Shown: one piece after another, positions 11,631-21,579 of the stretch
Numbering within the stretch: position 1 is the first letter of the stretch
Layout: each line of letters begins with the position of its first letter
Source of the DNA: Shinisaurus crocodilurus
Lineage: Eukaryota; Chordata; Lepidosauria; Squamata; Shinisauridae
Direction of reading: 5' to 3'
Assembly: GCA_021292165.1 (NCBI GenBank)
Contig: CM037880.1
Span: 139,192,564 to 139,256,563, forward strand
Length of the DNA: 64,000 nucleotides
Notes under the pieces: model-generated
What the model saw: the letters and a program-made list of their open reading frames with translations, nothing else
Told to the model about the DNA's origin: nothing
The model's database searches: none
Made by a program: the position numbers and the translations under genes

Positions 11631-12077
11631 GGGCACGATGCAAACTCGGAGGATTATGGGCATCCTATGCAGGGTGGGAGGAACACAGAGGTGAAGGTTG
11701 CTTCTGCGCTCCTCCCACCCTGCAAAGCACTTAGGTGGCGGATTTCAGCTGTCTACTGGAACTGCGGTGCTTCGGAGCAGGAGGGGTGGAGGCTGAGGCA
11801 CCACCAGGATACCTCGTATCCTGGTGGCGCCTGTCTCCTCCCCTCCCCACCCACTGGAACACCCACAAAATCCCTTCTCCAAGGTTGCATTTGTGACCTC
11901 GTTTAAGCGACCAGCACGGTTCTTTCTGCAGCGGCTGCAAGGTGGGGGAAGATGCTGCGACGCGAGCTCAGCGTCCCAGCTCTGGCTTCGGAACGAGTTT
12001 CCAAGATCGGAGTTGGGACTCTAAACAAAGTCCTATGGCCGTCTAGATGCTGTCTAGCGACCATAGGATTGCACTGT
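11631..12077. mobile_element. MITE family A, copy 2 of 4
   Basis: It starts 'gggcacgatgc' and ends 'cataggattgcactgt', inverted termini of the same type as copy 1. The interior shares 'tatgcagggtgggagga', 'ctcctcccctccccacccac' and 'gcagcggctgcaa'. The terminal flanks are both near 'TA', but I could not settle the target duplication. Confidence 0.7.
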
Positions 12078-12288
12078 AAACTATTTTTTCCTGGAAATGA
12101 ACTATTTTGGATAATAATGCTTGTGGAGAATCCCTTAAGAAATCTTTTTTCAAATAGACATATTTGTAAATCTGGATTTTTAATCCAATCAATGATGCCT
12201 TGGACATTTTTTCAGCAAGTAAATCATATCATAAAGGCTCTCTCAAAAGGGATTGGCTTCGATTGGCTTTCACTAAATGAAAGACTAA

Positions 12289-12697
12289 GGGTGCAATCAT
12301 GTGGCCCTCGAACCTTGCTTGGGGGGGGCATAGGATTTGTCAGACACACACCCCTTCTGAGGTCGCAGTGGGGAGTCCGAACACAGAGCGCCCATCCCCC
12401 CACCTCACAGCCAGCGTGGTTCTTTCCATGCCAGCTGGGAACTGAAGATGGAAGACTGTCTTCAGTTCTGGCATGGGGGGGGGGTGTTCCCAAGGAGGGA
12501 GACACCGCTGGATTCTGCAGAATCCAGATGGTGCCTCAGCCTCCCCTCCTCAGGAGGAGGTGTAAAACATTTAGACGGCAAAAATTGGCCATCTAAGTGT
12601 TTTTGAGGGTGAGCAGAGTATAGCAGCAATCCAATCCGCCGCGCTTCTGCTCTCAATAATCCTCCAAGTTACAGGCAGCCTCATTGGATTGCACTGT
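12289..12697. mobile_element. MITE family A, copy 3 of 4
   Basis: It runs from 'gggtgcaatcatg' to 'ttggattgcactgt'. Shared interior: 'gtggttctttcc', 'tgcctcagcctcccctcctc' and 'tagacggcaaaaat ... gccatctaa'. It lies only ~210 bp after copy 2. Confidence 0.7.
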
Positions 12698-12699
12698 AA

Positions 12700-12787
12700 C
12701 AGTGCAATCCTGTAGTTGTTTACTCAGAAGGAAGTTCTATGGAGCTAAATGCAATTTACTCCCAGGTAATTGTGTATAGGATTGCAA
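12700..12787. mobile_element. Small MITE family B
   Basis: 'cagtgcaatcctgtag' and the inverted end 'gtataggattgc' enclose 'gtttactcagaaggaagtt' and 'tttactcccaggtaa'. Relatives lie at 22278, 31533 and 61065. Confidence 0.65.
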
Positions 12788-13022
12788 AGTAAAATGTTGC
12801 TCCTCCCTGAAGCTCTTGGCCTTGGCTGAAACTCACCAGGATGGATTGGCCCTGCTGAAAACATGTTCAGTGCCACCAAGTAAGCTTCTTTTCATCATGC
12901 TGATACTCTTATTATTAGGCTCCTGTTTTGGGTAATGTTGGTCAAATTAGGCAGTAGCCTAAATGCAATTGATAACATAATGGTGAAATTTTAGCACTTA
13001 GGAAACAAAATTTATTCACTGA
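12788..13022. other. No feature recognised
   Basis: Short AT-rich interval between mobile elements. Confidence 0.3.
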
Positions 13023-13042
13023 ATCTAGGTTATACTATACAT
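13023..13042 (+). repeat. 20-bp inverted repeat, left copy
   Basis: 'atctaggttatactatacat' is the exact reverse complement of 13672-13691. Together the pair encloses the LINE fragment and adjacent microsatellite. Confidence 0.9.
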
Positions 13043-13059
13043 CATCATCATCAGGCGAT

Positions 13060-13611
13060 CACTCGTGACCGAGTAAGATTGTCTTCCAGGATAAAAGGAG
13101 GAAATTCTAAAGAAGATTGTGTAGACTCTAGCGATGGGTCCGTAAGTGACTGTGGAGGCCAATTCTAGATCCACACAGCTTCCCACAGTGAGGACACAGG
13201 TTACCAGATGGAAGATGGTCCTGTAAAGGATTCGTTTGACGTGCTTTTCGCTTAGCACGTTTCTCCCTTTCACCTTGCACTCGGGCTTCTTCAAAGTCCA
13301 TGGAACCTTTGTGAAAGGCCAACCTCCAGTTAGATCATTCATGGGCCAGAGCTTCCCAGTTTTCGATGTTTATATTGCATTTTTTTTAGATTAGCCTTAT
13401 GAACATCTTTAAACCTCTTATACTGACCACCGATATTCCGCTTTCCATCCTTGAGTTGGGAATAAAGTAACTGCTTTGGGAGACGGCAGTCAGGCATTCG
13501 AACAACATGACTGGTCCACTGAAGTTGGCGTTGAAGGATCATTTTTTCAACACTAGTAGTCTTTGCTTCTTCCAGTACACTGACATTTGTTCGCCAAAAA
13601 ATACTATACAT
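13060..13611 (-). pseudogene. 3' end of a non-LTR retrotransposon ORF
   Basis: Two overlapping minus-strand frames give the end of a LINE polyprotein. The upstream piece (13611-13339) has 'QLQWTSHVVRMPDCRLPKQL' followed by a 'DGKRNIGGQYKRFKD' segment, a conserved stretch after the reverse-transcriptase domain in several LINE clades. The downstream piece (13322-13128) ends in a C2H2-type finger: 'LCPHCGKLCGSRIGLHSHLR' with spacing C-x2-C-x12-H-x5-H. A frameshift near 13325-13340 separates them. Everything 5' of 13611 is missing. The clade is not certain (RTE-like or another type with a C-terminal finger). Not functional. Confidence 0.6.
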
Positions 13612-13626
13612 ACATATATATACCGG

Positions 13627-13664
<38 letters not shown>
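13627..13664. repeat. (GT)n(AT)n microsatellite
   Basis: A GT run passes directly into an AT run. Confidence 0.9.
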
Positions 13665-13666
<2 letters not shown>

Positions 13667-13671
13667 AATCA

Positions 13672-13686
13672 ATGTATAGTATAACC

Positions 13687-13691
<5 letters not shown>
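13672..13691 (-). repeat. 20-bp inverted repeat, right copy
   Basis: Exact reverse complement of 13023-13042. Confidence 0.9.

Positions 13692-13692
<1 letters not shown>

Positions 13693-13729
<37 letters not shown>
13693..13729. repeat. (GA)n microsatellite
   Basis: About 17 GA units after 'tagatagata'. Confidence 0.9.
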
Positions 13730-13732
<3 letters not shown>

Positions 13733-14218
13733 GTCCAAGGAAATAATTAGGTGCCTCAAGTGAATACTATTCTGTGCAAGCTTTTTCTTCCAATTTTAAA
13801 TTCAGTCTACAAAATGAAGTCTGTTATGAGGTAGCTTTTGTTGCATATTAGTAAAATGTTTAATAATTGGTACTCTGTGGTTTCCAGTTTATTTCTCCAT
13901 ATAAAGGTTAATTAGCTTTGACTCCAGGAATGAAATAGTTGGCTTGTAACCAGTTATTATTTTTTCAGATTCATTAGGGAATTGATTTTAATTACTCTGC
14001 CTGACACTACACAGAAATAGCCATCTATTTATCTAATATTTTATGGTGAAATCTAGTACTTCTTTCTAAATGGTGGATACAGTTATGATCCTTTTATTTC
14101 CATGGCTTAAGCCTTGAGCTTCCTTCACCTTTTCTTCACCTTTCTGGACAAGCTTTCTATAGGTTCCACAAGTTCCTAATACCTGTAGGAGCTTCATGCA
14201 CCATATGTCACTGCCACC
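13730..14218. other. No gene seen
   Basis: AT-rich unique-looking sequence up to the DIRS element. Confidence 0.4.
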
Positions 14219-14249
14219 TTGAATGCTTAAAAGGAAGTTAAGCATTCAA
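14219..14249. repeat. Small hairpin at the left DIRS junction
   Basis: 'ttgaatgctt' (14219-14228) and 'aagcattcaa' (14240-14249) are exact inverted copies around an 11-nt loop. The DIRS-type sequence starts immediately after it. Confidence 0.7.
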
Positions 14250-14471
14250 CTCCCGCCCAGTCCCTCAGTTCCTCTTCGACCGCTTCGCGGAACAGTCGTT
14301 AGGAAGCTTCTCTCTCTCTACAACTTACCTTTGCTGTTAACCTTCGTTCTCCTAAAAAAAAACAAAAAAAAACATTTATATCTACTTTCTTCAAACTACT
14401 AAACTTCAACTTACCTCTACCTCTCTTTCCCTCGTTTTTCTCCCCATCTTGGGAAGAACGCCGAAGAGAAA

Positions 14472-15389
14472 ATGGCGCTTAGAGTGCCATTCCGCAAGTG
14501 TGTTAGGTGCATAGCAAAACTCCCACCAGCCGATGGTCACTCACTGTGCCTCCTCTGCCTAGGAGAAGGACACATAGTCGAGTCATGCCACCACTGCCAG
14601 GCTTTTACAAAGCAGGCACGCAGGCATAGGGCAGACAAGCTAAAGGCAGAACTCTGGCAAAAAGCCCTGCTGGCTACCCACCCCTCGGCATCGACTGAAG
14701 TACAAACACCACCAGCATATAAAACACCATCGTCTCATACGGCTACTACCGACCGTCCGGCCACCCCCAGTAAGTCGATCTCTGGATCCCCTTATAAGGC
14801 CAAAAAACGGCCACATAAGGACAAGGATGAAGCCGAGAGGAAAAGGAGGCGTAAAGAGGCCAAAAAGGCCAAAGTGGCAAAACCCTTGCGCTCACCCACA
14901 CGGACAGTGAAGTCGACACGCCACACGCCAAGTTCACCCGTGCCCAGTCGCCCTTCGGCGTCCTCTAGGCCGGCGTCAAACTCCACGCCCAAGACTCAGG
15001 CGCTCCATTCCGAACAGGACCGAGGTCGATCGCGATCCCCAATAACGGGACCATTGAACCCAGAAGAGTCCCACGTACCGATCTCAGAGGGAGAACTGGT
15101 TGACTCTCCAGTCAGAGCAACCCAGACCGGCGGCCAGACACAGACCACCGAGTCCAATCAAATACTGGTGGACACGTCTACCTACATCACAGTAGACAGG
15201 TATCCCAGCCTATCACCGGCCACGATCCAAACTCATCGAAGTCGATCCGGTAGCAGATCTAGGTCCCCAATTCCAGAGACTGGATCCATCTACTCCTCTG
15301 CCTCCAGATACTACAGGGAGGCTGATGATGTGTCCTATGCACACCATAGGCGACGCTCCCCACGTTGGAGATGGAGTACGACGATTTAG
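14472..15389 (+). pseudogene. DIRS gag-like ORF, N-terminal part
   Basis: The frame gives 305 residues from an ATG in a fair context. Residues ~10-45 contain paired cysteines and histidines ('CVRCIAKLPPADGHSLCLLC', then 'GHIVESCHHC'), the small zinc-binding motif seen at the start of DIRS-type gag proteins. The middle is very basic (runs of K and R near 110-140) and then S/T/P-rich, as expected for a nucleic-acid-binding capsid precursor. The frame ends at 15387 just before the conserved central domain, which continues in another frame, so this is a broken gag rather than a complete protein. GC content is clearly higher than in the flanking DNA. Confidence 0.7.
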
Positions 15390-15462
15390 ATACCTCCCCC
15401 GCAAGGTGTCCCCGCCACCACCCCCGGTACCACCATGACGAGGCTCCCTACAGGCGGCAATA

Positions 15463-16608
15463 GTGACGCCATTGCCTCCAGAAAGGCAGTGCCCGCCGCC
15501 ACCACCAAGCCAAATCTCGACACTGCAGAGGAGCCCCATCTCCTCCTCGGAGTACGTGTCCGACTCGGTATCATTCGATTCCCTGCTCTCCGACCAATCA
15601 TCACCAGAACCGATGACTGGGTCCATCGCGGCGCCATCACCATCTGAGGATCTCGGATCTTTCACGGATCACATCCAACGCATGGCCCAGGCCCTCGGCA
15701 TCGAGGCCAAGATCGAGCAACCCAAACACAGGGACCCGATCTACGACGTGGTCACCGACACTGAGTCAACTCCCACACTCCTACCACTCCCTCTCACTCT
15801 CATGGACACAGTTAAAAATAACTGGAGGGCCCCAGCCACTACACCGGCCACGGCCAAAAGACTTGAGTCCATGTACAGAGTAAGAGAAGAAGATACAAAA
15901 TTCCTCCTCTCACACCCGACGCCTAACTCGATTATAGTCGAGTCCGCGCAGTCCAAATCCGGGAAATCATACTCCACGCCATCCGACAAGGAAGGCAAAC
16001 GACTTGACGCCTTCGGTAGAAGGGTGTACTCGTCCAGTGCTCTAGGCATCAGAGTAGACGGATATCAAGCAACGATGGCTAGATATCAACTCTTCCTCTG
16101 GGATAAGATAGGTAACCTGTGCAACCATCTCCCAGAAGAACAAAGAGAACTCGCAAGAGTCTTCCAATCAGAAGCGACAGGCATAGCTAAATAGCAATTA
16201 AATACTGCGCGACACCAAGCTGATTGCCACGGCAAGTCTATGATAGCAGCGATAGCGCTACGCAGACACGCATGGCTAAGATCAGCATCCCTCACACAAG
16301 AGACCAAGTCAAAGATAGAAGATTTACCTTGTGATGGTGAGGGCCTTTTTCACACATCTACAGACGACTCGCTAGACGCGGTACAAAAAGCACGCGCTAA
16401 CGCCAGAAAGATGGGACTAGCTCCCCCTCAAACCCAACAGTACAGACAAAGGCGATGGAACCAGAACCAACCATTCCAATACCAACACTACAGGAACAAC
16501 GAGCATCGAACCCGAGAACAGCAACCCTCGAGCTCACGCCGGACCATAGAACGAAACCGCTTCAGAGGCACGAAAAAAGGCCCCGCATTCGCAAAGCGTC
16601 GAGTTTGA
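15463..16608 (+). pseudogene. DIRS gag-like ORF, C-terminal part
   Basis: This frame (+1) continues gag after one or two frame changes between 15370 and 15463. It carries the characteristic 'DKEGKRLDAFGRRVYSSSAL' block (residues ~175-195) and 'MARYQLFLWDKIGNLCNHLP' near 215. A TAG at 16192 interrupts it; the same frame then resumes and encodes 'RRHAWLRSASLTQETKSKIE' and the 'EGLFHTSTDD' segment, finishing with a basic, Q/R/N-rich tail that stops at 16608. The role would be the structural particle protein. The in-frame stop and lost frame connection make it non-functional. Confidence 0.7.
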
Positions 16609-16633
16609 AGCTTACTACGCCCCGACCGCAGCA

Positions 16634-18500
16634 TTGACAACAACGCGCCCGTTCTTCCAGGACAGACTCTCACGGTACCTACACGCGTGGGACCACATCA
16701 CCTCAGACAGGTGGGTCCTCCAGATCATCATCAGTGGCTACAGAATAGAATTCGACACCCCCCTGCCGTTCTCAGGCACCCGCTCCACAAGAGCAACATC
16801 CACGCTTGTAGAAGAAGTGCAAATGCTTCTACAAAAGGGAGCAGTGCAACACGTCCCAAAGGCACATGCAGCAGCAGGGCTATACTCCTGCTACTTCACG
16901 GTGTCAAAGAAAGACGGAGGACTACGTCCAATTCTAGATCTCAGAGGAGTAAACTTCTTCATTACTCCAAAGAAGTTCAAAATGGTCACACTACAGTCCA
17001 TCTTACCACTTATCACTCGGACGGACTGGTTCGCGTCAATAGATCTTCAAGACGCCTATTTTCATGTAGCCATACACCAAGACAGCCAGCGGTACCTAAG
17101 GTTCGCGCTCGACGACACAGCCTACCAATTCGTCGTTCTACCCTTCGGACTATGCACCGCCCCAAGGGTATTCACAAAGTGCATGGCGCCTGTTTGTGCA
17201 CACCTCAGAACGAGAGGAGTAAAAATTTACCCCTACCTCGACTGATTGGTTGGTGGTCGCCTCTTCCAAAGAACGCCTCGCCTCTACGAACCACACTCGC
17301 CCTATTAAGCGAACTCGGGCTCTGTATCAACTCGAAAAAGTCTGTCCTCAAACCAAAACGGCGCATACAATTCATCGGATCCGTAATAGATGCAAACCTC
17401 GGTCGGGCCTTCCTACCTCAGCAAAGACTACTCACAATCATGTCGACAGCACGACGCATAAGCAAAGTGCCGACTTCTTCAGCGCGCACGAGCCAGAGGC
17501 TGCTCGGGCTCATGGCATCGGCCATTTCAGTGGTCCCCTTGCAGTGGACTCCATATGCGTCCACTGCAACAGTGGTTCATTACCACCTTCGACCCCGAAA
17601 AGCACAGACCACAGTTCAAGCTACGCCTCCCAAACCAAGTCAGACACTCCATCAAATGGTGGATACACGAGAAACACCTCGCGGTCGGGGTCCCATTCAC
17701 CCCTCCGGAACCGACAGCGATACTTACTACAGACGCATCCCTCACAGGATGGGGAGGGCACTGTTCCGGCTGGACAGTGCAAGGCCTCTGGACCAACGAA
17801 CAACTAAACCAACACATAAATGTGTTGGAGCTAAGAGCGGTCCTGCACTCCCTCAAAGCGCTCAAACATTGCGTAGCCAAACAACACATACAAATCGCCT
17901 CCGACAACACTACAGTGGTGTCATACCTGAACAAGGAAGGTGGCACCCGATCAGCCACACTCCTACACCTAACTCTAGAACTGTTCAACTGGATCCTGGC
18001 ACAAGGCATCACAATCACAGCAATTCACATAGCGGGCAAAGACAATATCCTAGCTGGACGAACTCAGCAGAGAATTCACGGACCCGCACGAATGGGCCCT
18101 AGACCCCGAGGTCAGGGACTCGTTATTTCAGACACTTGGCACACCAGACCTGTTCGCCACGTCCCAGAACACAGCATGCCAACAGTTCTGCAGCAGGGGA
18201 GGGAAGGACCCTCGATCAATCACCGACGCCTTCCTCATCCAGTGGAACTTCAGACTCCATTACCTCTTTCCACCACTACCACTCCTAAACAGGATCATCG
18301 CAAAGATTGCTCGAGAAAGAACACCCTGCATTCTAATCGCCCCGTGGTGGCCGAGGCAACCATGGTTCCCACTATTACTAGAATTGTCGAAAGGGAACCA
18401 CATCAAAATTCAACCACACAGCACCCTACTAACCCAGAGGTCGGGCTCGGTGCTACACCCCTCACCAGAATCGCTACACCTCACAGCGTGGAAGATACAC
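16634..18500 (+). pseudogene. DIRS reverse transcriptase-RNase H region
   Basis: Reverse transcriptase motifs appear in order: 'PILDLRGVNFF', 'WFASIDLQDAYFHVAI' (motif A aspartate), 'FVVLPFGLCTAPRVFTK' (motif B), then the catalytic 'YLD' at 17234-17242. There one extra base (17243) creates a TGA in the middle of the YLDD box. The thumb ('LALLSELGLCINSKKSVLKP') is in a third frame. RNase H follows from ~17700 with 'TTDASLTGWGG', 'NVLELRAV' and 'ASDNTTVVSYLNK', the D-E-D catalytic residues. A further shift near 18060-18085 moves the 'HEWALDPEV' continuation to another frame until 18480. At least four frame changes; not functional. Confidence 0.8.
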
Positions 18501-19531
18501 TGATCACATGCGACGAACTGCCACAAGAAGTGGCCGAAATTATGCGGGCAGCGAGGAAACCATCCACCTGTAAATCTTACGCTAACAAGTGGGCATCCTT
18601 TACAACATATGCCGCTACTCACGGGATGGACCCGCAGAAATGCTCAGTTATAGATATCCTACGATACCTACACTCCCTAACCAACAGAGGACTGTCTCTT
18701 GCATCGATACGAGTACACCTGGCAGCGATCTCAGCGCACCGACCGCCCAACCCGCTCGGTACCCTATTCACAAACCAGTGGGTAAAGTTATTCCTCAAGG
18801 GACTACGCAACCTCATGCCAATGACACGATCGCTTACACCGGGATGGGACCTCCAACTCGTACTACAGGCAGTGACGAAACCACCTTTCGAACCCATGGC
18901 GACAACCAGCCTTCGCCTACTAACACTAAAGACCGCCTTCCTCACAGCAATCACATCCGCAAGGAGGGCAAGCGAATTATGTGCGCTACAGGTAGACCAG
19001 CCATACATGGTCTTCCACAAAGACAAAGTGGTCCTCCGACCCGACCTGGAGTTCCTACCCAAAGTGGTATCGAGCTTCCATCTCACACAGGAGATAATAT
19101 TGCCAGCATTCTTCCAGTCCCCGTCATCGCAACTGGAAAAGCTGCTACACGCGTTAGATGTACGCAGGGCGCTGGCCTTTTATGCGGACCGCACGAAATC
19201 TTTCAGGACCACGCAGCGGCTTTTCATCTGCTATGGCGGCAGAACAGCCGGCTCCCCAGTGTCTAACCAGCGCTTTGCCACCTGGATCGTTGAATCCATC
19301 AAATTGGCATACCAGCTCGCAAACCGCCCCTTACTGGCTACCATACGCTCACACTCTACCAGAGCGCAGTCGATGTCCACAGCCTTCGCAAAAGGTGTCT
19401 CCCTCGACGAGCTGTGCAGGGCGGCGACCTGGACCAACCCGTCCACCTTCATCAGACATCACAGGTTGGACGTTCGGGCCAGGGCTCCTACTGCATTCGG
19501 CAGAGCGGTGCTATCCTCAGTCCTTCATTGA
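18501..19531 (+). pseudogene. DIRS tyrosine recombinase, probable catalytic Tyr to His
   Basis: A long frame encodes a tyrosine recombinase, which integrates DIRS cDNA in place of a DDE integrase. The N-terminal SAM-like domain begins 'KPSTCKSYANKWASFTTYA' and includes 'SLASIRVHLAAISAHRPP'. The catalytic domain has the first Arg in 'AITSARRASELCAL' and the H-x-x-R box in 'IRSHSTRAQSM'. The terminal motif reads 'TFIRHHRLDV'. DIRS recombinases have the nucleophilic Tyr just before R-x-D, so His at 19460-19462 (cac) looks like a one-base change from tac. This domain is otherwise intact to its stop. Assignment of the exact Tyr column is from family knowledge, not an alignment. Confidence 0.75.
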
Positions 19532-19571
19532 TGCAAGACACCACCCATCTCCGGTAAGTCTGCTTAATACT

Positions 19572-19674
19572 CTGCCCATATATGTGTGATGCACAGAGAC
19601 CACGAAGAAGAAGAAGAACAGGTTTCCTACCTGTAACTGTGGTTCTTCGAGTGGTCATCTGTGCATTCACACAA
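19572..19674. repeat. DIRS internal complementary region (putative)
   Basis: 'catatatgtgtgatgcacag' faces 'gtggtcatctgtgcattcac' around a central 'gaacaggtttcctacctgta'. The left half is a direct copy, and the right half an inverted copy, of the right terminal sequence at 19911-19979. That is the expected form of a segment complementary to both element ends. Confidence 0.65.
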
Positions 19675-19979
19675 CCCACCCGCCTATCCCCGCTGGTGTC
19701 ACGTCACTCTTCTCTCAGCCATCTCAGGCCCGGATCCCATACAGATGGACGTAAAATCTCTCGGTCCCGAGACTGCATCGCGGTCTCGAGGAACTGAGGG
19801 ACCAGGCGGGAGCCGCACCAAGGGGCATGCGCGAAGGGGAGGAGCTCCCGCCCGTTTTCTTGGTTTTCAGTTATTAAGTCTTCTGAACAAACTCCGCGCA
19901 GGCGCAGAGAGCCCATATATGTGTGAATGCACAGATGACCACTCAAAGAACCACAGTTACAGGTAGGAAACCTGTTCTT
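19675..19979. repeat. DIRS right inverted terminal repeat
   Basis: It contains the segment inverted at the left end ('gaggaactgagggaccaggc') and ends near 'ggtaggaaacctgttctt'. Sequence after 19979 no longer matches. Confidence 0.65.
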
Positions 19980-20862
19980 CATGCAGATGTAGTAGAAGAT
20001 GAGCACTCTAAGGACAAAGTTCATCATGGGTCAGGGCTAAATCCAAGGAAACCATCTGGGGGAGGATTGAGAAAGAATGCAGGGCAAGGATGAGCAGACG
20101 GACAGGCAGACATATAGGCAAGGTTGGGAGACCTGAGGACCAACAGGAAGGTGTGTGTGGATCTCTTGCAGGGACACCTGAATTCCCCCCCCCCCATGAC
20201 ATCTGTAAAGGGAAAACATGGGACTAGTGTGGTTTCTTATAATGGTTACAGTCATATTTATTTCAGATGCTGGGAAACTGCAACTGACCCTCGCTTCCCA
20301 GTATTTGTGCACCATATTTACACGCAATGAAATGGATACACATGGAATCATCACATGCTTTTTTATATATTTATGCTCTTCCCTACATGGCAAAAGTGGC
20401 TCTGAGTACAATCAATGAAGTGAATGTTTTAGACCAGCCGCCTCCTGAGAGAGATGAAGAAAGAACTGTAGAGAGGATGTTAGTACACTGCTGATCTGGC
20501 AATGCATACTGTGGGACAGAAACAATGATCAGAATTGGTGGTGCTGTATGGTGGGAAAGACAGCAGTGCTGCTGGTCCCTTTTATCACTGATACAGATTC
20601 ACCATTTAAGGAAGTACACAGGACCACCGAAATGAAAATACAGATCTGAAATTAATTGGCATGACGTATATCCTAACCAGTGGGGTTTTAGTCTACGATG
20701 ATGTTAACAGCTTTATTGCTTTGGCAGTTAATTTCATTGAAAAGGCCAATTCCATTCAGCAACAGCATCAATTTTTTTGTTTTGTGCAAATGGCTACAAA
20801 AGGCTTGTTCAGAGTTGAAGGAAAAATTCTTGATATATGCCAAATATTCTTTGCATCTATTC
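19980..20862. other. Intron sequence before the terminal exon
   Basis: No repeat of known type was recognised. A (C)n run lies at 20186-20196. Confidence 0.4.
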
Positions 20863-20890
20863 TTGATTTAATTTCTGCATTTTTCCACAG
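20863..20890 (+). promoter_or_regulatory. Splice acceptor (3' splice site)
   Basis: A pyrimidine-rich tract 'tttctgcatttttccacag' ends in CAG at 20890, directly before the 63-codon frame. A plausible branch point is 'cttgattta' upstream. Confidence 0.75.
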
Positions 20891-21082
20891 GAGCTGAGAC
20901 ATGTACTGGAGAACAGCTCAGAATCTAAAACATGTCCATCTGCTGAGAGGCGAAGAGCACCATTGAGCCACAGGATGGCGATGCGGTTGCCTTGGCAACA
21001 GGGGGGAAGTGTACTGAAGATGCTGTCACTAAGTGTGGCTCTTCTAGCAGTCCTTATTGCCTTTTATTATGGAGGTGTTTAA
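20891..21082 (+). CDS. CDKAL1: Terminal coding exon of a tail-anchored protein, probably CDKAL1
   Basis: From the splice acceptor the frame runs 63 codons to TAA at 21080-21082. The first ~30 residues are polar ('ELRHVLENSSES', 'AERRRAPLSHRM'); the last 20 are one hydrophobic segment, 'MLSLSVALLAVLIAFYYGGV', a C-terminal tail anchor with basic residues before it. From memory, vertebrate CDKAL1 ends similarly: a Ser-rich linker, an S-x-R-M motif, a Pro-containing stretch, then an ALL-x-x-L-x-AF membrane segment at the extreme C-terminus. CDKAL1 is an ER tail-anchored radical-SAM methylthiotransferase that converts t6A37 to ms2t6A in tRNA-Lys(UUU). The catalytic domains would be on exons far upstream; the gene's very large introns agree with this being the only exon seen. 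The splice phase of the preceding exon is unknown. Exon identity is more certain than gene identity. Confidence 0.65.
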   Translation, partial: ELRHVLENSSESKTCPSAERRRAPLSHRMAMRLPWQQGGSVLKMLSLSVALLAVLIAFYYGGV

Positions 21083-21238
21083 GTGGAAAGCTGAACTGAA
21101 TGATGATCACGTCTAGAAATACAACTTTCTGATTGAAAACTTCAGAGTCAAATGCTGGATAACAATTTATACTCCAAGGCCTTACCTTTTAATCACAACC
21201 TGGATAAGACCTCTCCTATATTGATATAAGTACTTTAG

Positions 21239-21367
21239 GCTGCAATCATATTAATGTTTAGACAGAAAAAAGTCCTACAACCCCCAGCATTCCCCAGCCA
21301 CCACGGCTGGCAGGGGAATGCTTGGATTTATAGGACTTTTTTTGTCTAAACATGCATAAGATTGTGT
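21239..21367. mobile_element. MITE family C, palindromic, within the 3' UTR
   Basis: 'gtttagacagaaaaaagtcct' begins at 21256 and faces 'aggactttttttgtctaaac' at 21332-21351. Inside them 'cagcattccccagcc' faces 'ggctggcaggggaatgct'. The outer ends are 'gcaatcatattaatg' and 'catgcataagattgtg'. Confidence 0.75.
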
Positions 21368-21579
21368 TATTTTTAGTTATTTTTTCAAGCTCCAAAGTAT
21401 CAATTTGTATTGAAGACATCCACCTCTTAATTTTCCATTTCTAAAACATGTTATCTCTCTATATATACCATTTTCATAACTGCCACACAAGTGAAAGTTT
21501 TTAGAAAATTAGGTTATTTAAGTATATTTCTTTGGCAACTCATTGTCAATTCCCTTGTATGGTGATCATTTGAAGCTTT

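Larger units (their letters stand above)
14250..19979 (+). mobile_element. DIRS retrotransposon, nearly complete but degenerate
   Basis: Gag, reverse transcriptase, RNase H and a tyrosine recombinase occur in DIRS order, with no integrase or protease. The left end (14250-14283, 'ctcccgcccagtccctcagt') is inverted relative to 19783-19810 near the right end. The block 19611-19674 is inverted at 19911-19979 ('cacagttacaggtaggaaac'). That fits DIRS inverted terminal repeats plus an internal complementary region. The left repeat lacks ~130-180 bp found at the right, so the 5' end looks truncated. Multiple frameshifts make it inactive. Confidence 0.85.

Noticed and set aside
16687..18102. A 471-residue frame across the DIRS reverse transcriptase
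   Set aside because: Only its middle (about 17285-17530) matches the expected protein; the rest is a shadow of the real frame.
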